IMG/VR virus record: IMGVR_UViG_3300014050_000079 | Location: 1-34,026 of that record | Reading direction: 5' to 3' (one strand) | Length of the DNA stretch: 34,026 nt | DNA from: a virus | In this document: positions 27,743-34,026 of the stretch, in pieces | Position numbering within the stretch: position 1 is the stretch's first letter | How the letters are laid out: each line of letters starts with the position of its first letter | The notes under the pieces: model-generated | What the model saw: only the letters and a program-made list of their open reading frames with translations | The model's database searches: none | Told to the model about the DNA's origin: nothing | Translations under genes and position numbers: made by a program

Positions 27743-29746
27743 ATGGCAATCAAACTTACGTTGAATCCAAAAAACGATCAGCTTGTTCCAATCAAAGCTT
27801 TGCAAGATTGGTCGAAGGAATATCTTAATCTAGAACAAGAAGCAAACTGGGTTAAGAAACTTTTTAGCGGCAAAGAAGGCAAAGTAAAACGTGAACGAAT
27901 CGGTGAGATTAATAACGTAATCAAAAACTTAAAACCAAGCGGTTCAAATCGTGCTTGGTTTATAAAAGTTTTTTTGAAGCCTTGGGGTGGAAAAGCCACC
28001 GATGAAGCAAAATTGATTTTTGATGCTTTGTCTGACGACAAAGCTTTTGACGAACTTCAACAAGCAGCAGAGGATTTTCAAGGTAAACTAAAAGTAGCCA
28101 CCACCGAAGCGGCTAAAGCAGCAGCAGCATTAACAGACATAATTTCAAACGATAGCAAAGGTCTTGCTCCAATCGCTGCCAACTTTGCAAAGGCTTTTAA
28201 TAGCGTCAATACAGCAAAACCAGCGGCCCCGGCGACACAACCAGCACCAGTAGACGCAGTAAAATCTCAAAGTGCTTTTGAAAAGGCTTTAGTGGCTAAC
28301 AAAAACCAGCCCATAACCAAACCTCAATGGATGAAAGCATTGTGGGATGAACTTAAAGCTCCAGCGGCATCAGCAGGAGGAACTGTAACAACCACACCAG
28401 CAGTAGGAGGAACAGCATCAGCAGGAGCACCATTAAAAGAGTCATCAATCGTTGATAGATTCAAGATGGATAAAAAGCTATATGAAGCTGGATTGATTGA
28501 ACGTTCAGAATATCTTGCTTCTGTTCTTGATGTTAGAAATCATTTAAACGAAGGAGCTAGAGAAGCAAATAGAACAAGAGGAGGCCGTGGTCCCGGTGGC
28601 GGGGGCGGGCGTGGCAAAGGAAAACGAGGAGAAGCCAAAGCATCAGTTACAAACGAGCCACGCCCCGCCGCAACAGCCCCAGTAGCTGTCCCAGCAGAAA
28701 CAGAAGAAAGTTTGCAGGCAAAACTAGATGCAATAGGATTAAAAAAGGACGTTATTGATGCAGAGTGGGATAGGCTTAGTAGGCTCCCACAAAATATGTC
28801 GTTTATAGTACAGCCAGCAGCACCAGCACCAACCACCGAAAACATAAACAAATCGTTTATGTTAACAAAAAGACTTTATGAAGCTGGATTGATTGATCGC
28901 TCTGAATATCTTGCTGCTCTTGTTAAAACAAAAAAAGTTCTAGCTGAACAACCATCAGGAGGATCAGCACCAACATCAGCACCAGCAGCAACGGCAGGAG
29001 TCTCACCACAAGGAGGAGCAGCAGCACAACAAGGTCCAGATCCAGCTATAGAACCAATAGGCAAAGCTATTTCTACGATTATTGGTGTAAATGCAGATAC
29101 AGGAGCCTTTGGAGCATTGCTGAAACAATCTTCTGCTTTACAAGACGCACTGACAAAAATTGGTCAAGAACAAGTTGCTGAATCTGCTTTAACAGCAAAA
29201 CAACAACAACTTGCTAAGTTGTATTTCAAAAAACAAGTTTTGTCGGAATATGCAAAAACAGGAGAAGTTGCCAACAAGATTCAACTTAATGAGTTTTTTC
29301 TTACAGCATTACTTCTTTCTGCATTGGCAGGAGCTATAGCTTGGGCAACGTCAAAACTATCAGGTTTCTTTAAAGACTCATATACCGGCTATAGTTCTTC
29401 ATATGACACCCCCAGTGGAAATCCACAACAACAGGTTGTAAATGTAACAAATGGAATTGGTGCTGGAATGGATGCGGACGGAAATCTTGTTGATGGTAGC
29501 GGTAACAAAGTAGCAAATTTTCAAGCAACAATACAAGAATATACCAAAGCATTTAATGCGCCTGCTGACGCTATCAGCAAAGCAGTTGCTGATATTAATG
29601 CTAATGTACCAAAACTAGCAGCACCCGCTAATGCATTAAAAGATTTTGAAAGCTTTAAAGCTTTTCAGATAGCTTTTCAAAGAGCTCCAAACGAGCAAAT
29701 CACAGCATTGTTTGCAAAATTAAACGCTATTAAAGACGCTCTTTAA
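27743..29746 (+). CDS. Large Ala/Pro-rich virion-like protein with two SHOCT-like repeats
   Basis: A 667-residue protein with AAAGG nine bases before ATG. Residues 1-110 are a basic helical domain (KDWSKEYLNLEQEANWVKK-type), then Ala/Pro-rich linkers separate two repeats of a motif KLYEAGLIERSEYLASVL (about residues 245 and 375), like the short SHOCT helical hairpin. A Gly/Arg-rich stretch (RGGRGPGGGGGRGKGKRG) lies between them. The C-terminal third has a membrane-like segment (FFLTALLLSALAGAIAWATS, about 515-535). Each repeat is followed by an L-x-E site (LNE-G, LAE-Q), so the prohead protease may cut it into several pieces. I infer an internal or ejected virion protein. Confidence 0.65.
   Translation: MAIKLTLNPKNDQLVPIKALQDWSKEYLNLEQEANWVKKLFSGKEGKVKRERIGEINNVIKNLKPSGSNRAWFIKVFLKPWGGKATDEAKLIFDALSDDKAFDELQQAAEDFQGKLKVATTEAAKAAAALTDIISNDSKGLAPIAANFAKAFNSVNTAKPAAPATQPAPVDAVKSQSAFEKALVANKNQPITKPQWMKALWDELKAPAASAGGTVTTTPAVGGTASAGAPLKESSIVDRFKMDKKLYEAGLIERSEYLASVLDVRNHLNEGAREANRTRGGRGPGGGGGRGKGKRGEAKASVTNEPRPAATAPVAVPAETEESLQAKLDAIGLKKDVIDAEWDRLSRLPQNMSFIVQPAAPAPTTENINKSFMLTKRLYEAGLIDRSEYLAALVKTKKVLAEQPSGGSAPTSAPAATAGVSPQGGAAAQQGPDPAIEPIGKAISTIIGVNADTGAFGALLKQSSALQDALTKIGQEQVAESALTAKQQQLAKLYFKKQVLSEYAKTGEVANKIQLNEFFLTALLLSALAGAIAWATSKLSGFFKDSYTGYSSSYDTPSGNPQQQVVNVTNGIGAGMDADGNLVDGSGNKVANFQATIQEYTKAFNAPADAISKAVADINANVPKLAAPANALKDFESFKAFQIAFQRAPNEQITALFAKLNAIKDAL
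28449..28554 (+). repeat. SHOCT-like coding repeat, unit 1
   Basis: Encodes RFKMDKKLYEAGLIERSEYL and following residues, ending in LNE-G. Unit 2 at about 28846-28950 shares the core YEAGLI(E/D)RSEYLA and most of its bases. Confidence 0.7.
28846..28950 (+). repeat. SHOCT-like coding repeat, unit 2
   Basis: Encodes SFMLTKRLYEAGLIDRSEYL and following residues, ending in LAE-Q. Bases are close to those of unit 1 across the core, so the duplication is fairly recent or maintained. Confidence 0.7.
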
Positions 29747-30498
29747 TCTTTGAATTGGATTCCCTTGCTAGTAACTTCGTAAGGGAAGTAAAGCCCGCCT
29801 GTACCAAAGCGATTTTTCTCAACCATTGCAACTCTGTCACCATAAGTTTCACTTCTACGATCTGTGTCTAGGTGAAGAGAGATATGCATATCAACAGCGT
29901 GTTTAACTTCTTGTTTACCGGCAAAGGTGCCGTCTTTGGTTACTTGACCAATGATGATTGCGTTGGTATAGTTCTTTTTACACCATTCAGCAAGTCTCCA
30001 AGCTGATTGAATTGTTTGAGCTTGTTGAGAATATACTTTGTTTGTTTTTGGATCAACTTCATTGCATTCAACTGTTTGAAGTGAATCAATGAAGAGGAAT
30101 AGTTGTTTACCGGGATTTTCTGCACGAATTTCGTCGGCGTGCTTAAGAATGTCATTTACATCATTGTGATATGATGGAATGAATCCGTGTTGTAGTTGCA
30201 TTCTTTTAGCAGTTCTTCTTACTTGATAAATGCTTTCTTCACAAGTGTTATAAAGAGCGAGGTTACCTGTGCCTGTGATAGAGTCTGCAAGTTGAATTGC
30301 AAACGTTGTTTTACCAGAACCGGGAAGACCTGTAAGAATCGCTACGGTGGAAGGAATCATACCATCTCCAGCGCAAAGAGCGTCAAAGTGGTCCCAACCT
30401 GTTGATATAGCATTTTCAAGTTCTGTTGGAAGGCCAATGTCTAAGATGTTTGTTTTGGTTGTAACTTCTGGGTTACCTACATTGATTTTGTTTGCCAT
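29743..30498 (-). CDS. radA-like: RadA/Sms-like RecA-fold ATPase
   Basis: A 251-residue RecA-fold protein. Walker A is GLPGSGKTT (57-65), Walker B LFLFIDSL (133-140), and the KNRFG motif at 228-232 is the mark of RadA/Sms. It lacks the N-terminal zinc finger and the C-terminal Lon-like domain of bacterial RadA, so it is only the motor core. RadA helps branch migration and DNA unwinding in recombination; a phage copy could act as recombinase or helicase in replication. AGGAG is upstream of the start. Its end overlaps the convergent virion gene by four bases. Confidence 0.9.
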   Translation of the reverse strand: MANKINVGNPEVTTKTNILDIGLPTELENAISTGWDHFDALCAGDGMIPSTVAILTGLPGSGKTTFAIQLADSITGTGNLALYNTCEESIYQVRRTAKRMQLQHGFIPSYHNDVNDILKHADEIRAENPGKQLFLFIDSLQTVECNEVDPKTNKVYSQQAQTIQSAWRLAEWCKKNYTNAIIIGQVTKDGTFAGKQEVKHAVDMHISLHLDTDRRSETYGDRVAMVEKNRFGTGGLYFPYEVTSKGIQFKD

Positions 30499-30558
30499 AA
30501 TAATAGTTCTCCTAGTGTTTAGTATAAAGTGGCATAAAAGGTATCTAAAACGTATAGA

Positions 30559-32208
30559 TTAGTAAAGCCACCAAAATTCTTTTCTGAACTCTAACTCGTT
30601 TTTAACTGAATCTGGATTAACTCCAGCCGGAACTTTTTTGCCGTTAACTTTTTGTTTAACATCACGATAACCTCTTGTCATGCCAGCAAGCATTGCATCA
30701 GCAATGGTTTTGTTAACGGCTAACATTCCAAGATAACCTTGTTCATGAGCCATTGGTGTAAATACTTGCAAACCAATAGCCATTGCCATAATAAGGTCAT
30801 CGTGACGTTTCTTTAATGCTTGACCACGTTTGCCGTTCCAAACAAACGTTTCCATTTGAGCAACAAAGCGTAACGAATAAATCTTTAATTGATGGTTTCT
30901 GATAACTTGTTCTAAGTTTTCAAGAATCTTTTCACGGTTCTTGGGAGTGATTGTAAAGCCGGGAAGAACGTCTTTCTTTTCATCCGGCGTCATTGTTAGC
31001 ATCTTTTCAGCCAAATCTAAATCGTAATACAAGTTTGGATATTCAGCATCTCTTAACTTGATTGCTGTTGCAATACCCACCGTGTTTTTTTCATTTACGA
31101 TAAGAGCATCGTTATATCTTTTACCAATCTCTATAAGCCATTCTCCAAATCTATCTGGAGGAATCTTGCCCATATATTCAGCAACAACTTCGCTTTCATT
31201 TGTATCAAACACATGAAAGGTTGAAAAGTCTTCTGCGTCACCTCTTGCAACGTCTGCGGCTATAACATACTTGTGATCTGGAATAGCAGTTTTCCAAATG
31301 TGTAAGTCTTGACCTTTGTTGTTTGGCCCTGTGAAGCCAATAGGAGTTTGAGATAAGTTACGAATCCAATCAATGCTGTTTTGATCAAAGAAGGTTAACG
31401 TAGAACCTTCAAAGCCACACAAAAGTTCTTGTGCAATACCTCTAGCATCCATTGGCTTGGCTTGATCTTCAAACCATTTTTCATCACGTTCTGGATGAAC
31501 ATACCAAGGAAGTTTAATGCCATGAAATTTGTTTTGACCTACACCTTTACAGTGCAAGCCTACCTTACCTTCTTCATATTCCCCTGTGTCTGCTCCAGCC
31601 CATAGTTGATAAAAAAAGTTTTTGCCGTTAGGAGTTGAGAAGATAATAGCTCTACCACCAGTTGATAGTGTAGGATAAAGACCTAACCATAGTTCTTCAA
31701 GAACATCAACGTGAGCAGCTTCGTCAACCACAAGAAGACTTAACGCTTCACCACGACCAGCGTCAGCAGATGTAGGAATAGCTGTAATCTTTGATCCGTT
31801 GTTGAACTTGATATACTTAACAGATTCTGCTTCTGGTTCTTTTAAATCAAGCAACGTAAGCATCCAAGGAGGAAGCATTTTAAACGTTGTTCTGATTTTT
31901 TGAATCATGTTTTTGCTGGTTTCCAGCTTTGTTGCCATAATCATGATGTTGGCATCTTGTCTAAACATTGCCATCCAAAGACAATAAGCAGATGTTGTTG
32001 TGGACAAGCCCAACTGACGAGACTTAAGAACAATATTGAACTTGTAATCCAAGAACGAATTAATACATTCTTCTTGGAACGGATAAAGTTCAAATGGAAG
32101 TCTACCTTTAACGGGATGTTGAATATACAAGTATTTTTTAATGAAGTAGCAGGGATCGCTGCCACATTTCATTATTTCATCAACTTGTTCTTTTTTCGTT
32201 AATGCCAT
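30559..32208 (-). CDS. terL: Terminase large subunit
   Basis: A 549-residue packaging motor. The ATPase part has a Walker A variant VLKSRQLGLST (about 60-70), Walker B LLVVDEAAH (158-166) and coupling motif IIFSTPNG (188-195). The nuclease part has the RNase H-like acid in YVIAADVARGD (D319, D324), E372-like in VNEKNT, and a late acidic DD in KKRHDDLIMAMA. This is the T4 gp17 type of terminase. It packs DNA into proheads and cuts concatemers. No small subunit is obvious; the gene just upstream (32216) is the only candidate by position. Confidence 0.96.
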   Translation of the reverse strand: MALTKKEQVDEIMKCGSDPCYFIKKYLYIQHPVKGRLPFELYPFQEECINSFLDYKFNIVLKSRQLGLSTTTSAYCLWMAMFRQDANIMIMATKLETSKNMIQKIRTTFKMLPPWMLTLLDLKEPEAESVKYIKFNNGSKITAIPTSADAGRGEALSLLVVDEAAHVDVLEELWLGLYPTLSTGGRAIIFSTPNGKNFFYQLWAGADTGEYEEGKVGLHCKGVGQNKFHGIKLPWYVHPERDEKWFEDQAKPMDARGIAQELLCGFEGSTLTFFDQNSIDWIRNLSQTPIGFTGPNNKGQDLHIWKTAIPDHKYVIAADVARGDAEDFSTFHVFDTNESEVVAEYMGKIPPDRFGEWLIEIGKRYNDALIVNEKNTVGIATAIKLRDAEYPNLYYDLDLAEKMLTMTPDEKKDVLPGFTITPKNREKILENLEQVIRNHQLKIYSLRFVAQMETFVWNGKRGQALKKRHDDLIMAMAIGLQVFTPMAHEQGYLGMLAVNKTIADAMLAGMTRGYRDVKQKVNGKKVPAGVNPDSVKNELEFRKEFWWLY

Positions 32209-32215
32209 GCCGATA

Positions 32216-32674
32216 TTATGATACGCTTACAACGCAATGTAAGTGATATATATTGGTTTTATTGTTACGATAAGCACTCATTGAGATTGGTTCAATCCAT
32301 TCTTGAATGGAATAGTTGTCAACGGCTAGCTTAACAGTTTTTTCTGGAGCTTCTTCGTAAGGTTGTTTACGATATGAAAGCATTGATTCATCTGTTGCGG
32401 CTTCAACGGCACGTTTATATTCGTCTGAAATACGTTCCAAGCGTTGCTTGATGATTTCTAATAGTTCTTCACGAAGTTTTGGACGAATCGCAATATAAGC
32501 GTTTGTTGTGCCGCCAAGATTAACAAGAATCTGCGCTTTAACTTGAATGGTGTTTTCAAGTGGCATTGTAAATTTAACAAAATGGTTTGGATATTGACGT
32601 TCGGATGATTTACCGAATGAAGTGTTAAGAAGATTGGTTAACAATCTATAGCGTGCTTTTTGCTGAATAGGCAT
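32216..32674 (-). CDS. Hypothetical protein upstream of terminase
   Basis: A 152-residue protein ending seven bases before the terminase gene, with AAAGGATA upstream of its start. It is strand-rich with one long helix (REELLEIIKQRLERISDEYK). It does not look like a typical small terminase (no helix-turn-helix that I can see); a neck, tail-completion or small terminase role is possible by position. The leader contains ATACTTATCC, like that before the gene at 23714. Confidence 0.55.
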   Translation of the reverse strand: MPIQQKARYRLLTNLLNTSFGKSSERQYPNHFVKFTMPLENTIQVKAQILVNLGGTTNAYIAIRPKLREELLEIIKQRLERISDEYKRAVEAATDESMLSYRKQPYEEAPEKTVKLAVDNYSIQEWIEPISMSAYRNNKTNIYHLHCVVSVS

Positions 32675-32704
32675 ATCTTGTGATTATCCTTTACGGATAA
32701 GTAT

Positions 32705-32998
32705 TCATTTAAACTGGATTTGTGGAAGGAATGCCATATGTCTGCGTTGCATATAACTCTTCCAACGTTCGCTTGTTTTGTCTGGTTCTATGTTGCTTGT
32801 TTTCCAATATAGCTGACACATGCTGCAACATTCTACTTCTCGGTAGCTTTGAGCGTCGTCTGATGTTTTCATTGGATATTCACACATAGGACAATGGAAA
32901 GGCACAATGATTTTGTTATTGTCTACAGGAGACACAACAACAACTTTCCCGTCGTGTAAAATAGTTATACGTTTATTGTCGTGAACAATAGTTTGCAT
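32705..32998 (-). CDS. Zinc-ribbon protein
   Basis: A 97-residue protein. The first 35 residues are strands (RITILHDGKVVVVSP); then CPMCEYPM and, 20 residues on, CCSMCQLYW form a zinc ribbon; the end is basic and helical. It is likely a nucleic-acid-binding or structural phage protein. No close family recognised. It precedes the gene at 32216 and the terminase on the same strand. Confidence 0.65.
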   Translation of the reverse strand: MQTIVHDNKRITILHDGKVVVVSPVDNNKIIVPFHCPMCEYPMKTSDDAQSYREVECCSMCQLYWKTSNIEPDKTSERWKSYMQRRHMAFLPQIQFK

Positions 32999-33037
32999 GA
33001 TAAAAGCTATATATTGTTATAGAACGAGGAACCTTTA

Positions 33038-33298
33038 ATGAACACAAAGCTATACAAGATTTTGTTCGAGCAAGAAGAAAAGCAAGAATCTTATGACGAA
33101 TTAATGCCCGACCCAGAAGACATTGGAGAGCCAGCTATCGAACCAATGGATGACGAAGAAATGTCTGATTGGTTAAAAACAAGATATTACAAACCCGAAG
33201 GTGCAGAAGCCAGCGAGATATTAGAAAGCGCAGAGCTTAACGAAGATGAAGATTCAGAAGAAACTCCAACAGTAGATATTGTTGTCACACCAGATTGA
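33038..33298 (+). CDS. Tagged small acidic protein, putative internal head protein
   Basis: An 86-residue protein starting MNTKLYKILFEQEE, the tag with two residues added before it. The rest is very acidic and probably disordered (PDPEDIGEPAIEPMDDEEMS). Unlike most tagged genes it has a good ribosome binding site (GAGGA, eight bases before ATG). If processed after LFE, the product would be a small acidic peptide that could sit on DNA-binding proteins or stay inside the head. The next tagged gene follows 11 bases later. Confidence 0.65.
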   Translation: MNTKLYKILFEQEEKQESYDELMPDPEDIGEPAIEPMDDEEMSDWLKTRYYKPEGAEASEILESAELNEDEDSEETPTVDIVVTPD

Positions 33299-33309
33299 GG
33301 AGAATGATA

Positions 33310-34026
33310 ATGAAATATTTGTGGGAATATATTTTAAACGAAGCTGATGATGAAAAAGATCCAGTAAAAAAATTACTATCAGATCAAATGCTTGGCTTCG
33401 CTTGTGAATTCGCTTTAATGGACGCAATCTCAGGTGATCCTATTCCAGCCGATTTATCTACTTGGGCAGCCAAACACAAAGCTTTAACAAAAGCTTGGAA
33501 CAATGTTGTTGATATGCAACGTATGGGAGATCGAGCGCAAAGAGCCTACGCAACTAGTGGAATAAGTGCTTTCGATGCTTTTGTTCGTAAAGCATTTAGA
33601 GTTAGCAACAATGTTTTAAACACCGATGTAATTTATAAAAGACAAAGAACGACAAATCGTGCATTAGCAGGAAGCACTATTTCGGGTTCTGCTATTGGTG
33701 GAACAGCAAAGTTTGACGTTGAAACTGATAAAGCAAACATACACGTTAAGCTAAATCAAAGCTCACCGGGGCAAAGAGTGTTTGGCTTTGGTGCAGACAC
33801 ATTGTTTGCCAACAAGTTTTTTAGTAGCGTTGATGGAGTCATGAGATCGGCAGCGGTCAAAAAAGCTACCATAGAAGCTATCATGATGGATGGAGCAAAT
33901 AAAAGACTAAACAATCGTGCGGCGGCAGAAAAAGCATACAACCTTTTTACCAACGGCGGCTTTCCTAAGAAACCAACTGATATGCATGGTTCCCCTAACC
34001 AAAGTCATCCGTTTGCTGTAGTAAAA
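33310..34026 (+). CDS. Tagged protein, runs off the window (partial)
   Basis: An open frame of 239 codons with no stop before the end. ATG 33310 has GAGGAG seven bases upstream; ATG 33304 is too close to that site. The N-terminus MKYLWEYILNEADD is a variant of the tag with an L-N-E site. The body has a helical part (TWAAKHKALTKAWNNVV) and then a strand-rich part (AKFDVETDKANIHVKLNQSS). It might be an internal head protein or a further injected effector. The family is not recognised. Confidence 0.6.
   Translation, partial: MKYLWEYILNEADDEKDPVKKLLSDQMLGFACEFALMDAISGDPIPADLSTWAAKHKALTKAWNNVVDMQRMGDRAQRAYATSGISAFDAFVRKAFRVSNNVLNTDVIYKRQRTTNRALAGSTISGSAIGGTAKFDVETDKANIHVKLNQSSPGQRVFGFGADTLFANKFFSSVDGVMRSAAVKKATIEAIMMDGANKRLNNRAAAEKAYNLFTNGGFPKKPTDMHGSPNQSHPFAVVK

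Noticed and set aside
28540-28851. Minus-strand proline-rich frame opposite the large virion gene
   Set aside because: It is a shadow of the Ala/Pro/Gly-rich coding strand, with no ribosome binding site or family signal.
32216-32674. Small terminase subunit
   Set aside because: Only the position supports it. I see no helix-turn-helix or oligomerisation helix typical of small terminases, so I left it as hypothetical.
1-34026. CRISPR arrays or insertion sequences
   Set aside because: I looked for regular short repeats with spacers and for transposase genes with terminal inverted repeats and saw none. The mobile elements here are homing endonucleases and a split intein.

Overview
The window looks like part of the genome of a large, AT-rich, tailed double-stranded DNA phage. 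It carries a large terminase, a phage-type sigma factor, its own DNA polymerase III alpha subunit with a DnaQ-like exonuclease, an RNA ligase, a tmRNA, at least five good tRNAs, several homing endonucleases, and many small genes joined by ATGA overlaps. The host is probably a Gram-negative bacterium. One phage gene has the TonB-like AgmX/PglI C-terminal domain typical of Myxococcota and related former Deltaproteobacteria, another encodes a lipoprotein, and the tmRNA tag ends in ALAA. The host assignment is an inference.

Layout. Positions 1-2735 hold five small genes whose products start with nearly the same peptide, MKL(x)(x)ILFE, and belong to unrelated families (ADP-ribosyltransferase-like, Nudix, unknown). 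A phosphoesterase gene follows, then a minus-strand tRNA-like gene and a complete tmRNA (3602-4071). The exonuclease gene (4146-5075) converges on the polymerase locus (5072-10957). That locus is a fractured dnaE-type gene, split at the active-site motif by a split intein with a free-standing PD-(D/E)xK homing endonuclease between the halves. A second, related endonuclease sits at its 5' end next to a duplicated fragment of the polymerase N-terminus. From 11013 to 16963 there is another MKL-tagged protein (alpha/beta hydrolase), small genes, an apparent virion protein and an Rnl5-like RNA ligase. From 16997 to 20815 there are tRNAs for Asn, Lys, Ile, Leu and Leu plus two aberrant tRNA-like structures, mixed with an AgmX-like protein, secreted proteins and a START-like protein. 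An HNH endonuclease, a tagged HExxH metalloprotein and a disordered protein follow. Positions 23726-27661 are a block of small genes including a KTSC protein and a sigma factor without a complete region 4. The last part (27743-34026) holds an Ala/Pro-rich protein with repeated SHOCT-like segments, a RadA-like ATPase, the large terminase, two small proteins and two more tagged proteins, the last running off the end.

The main system is the set of tagged proteins. The tag resembles the T4 capsid-targeting sequence (internal proteins and Alt), which ends in a prohead-protease site of the form (L/I)-x-E. About ten genes here carry it or a variant, so I infer that this phage packs and injects a varied set of enzymes (ADP-ribosyltransferase-like, Nudix, hydrolase, metallopeptidase). 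The second notable system is the fractured polymerase gene. All functions are read from sequence motifs by eye; no database search was run.
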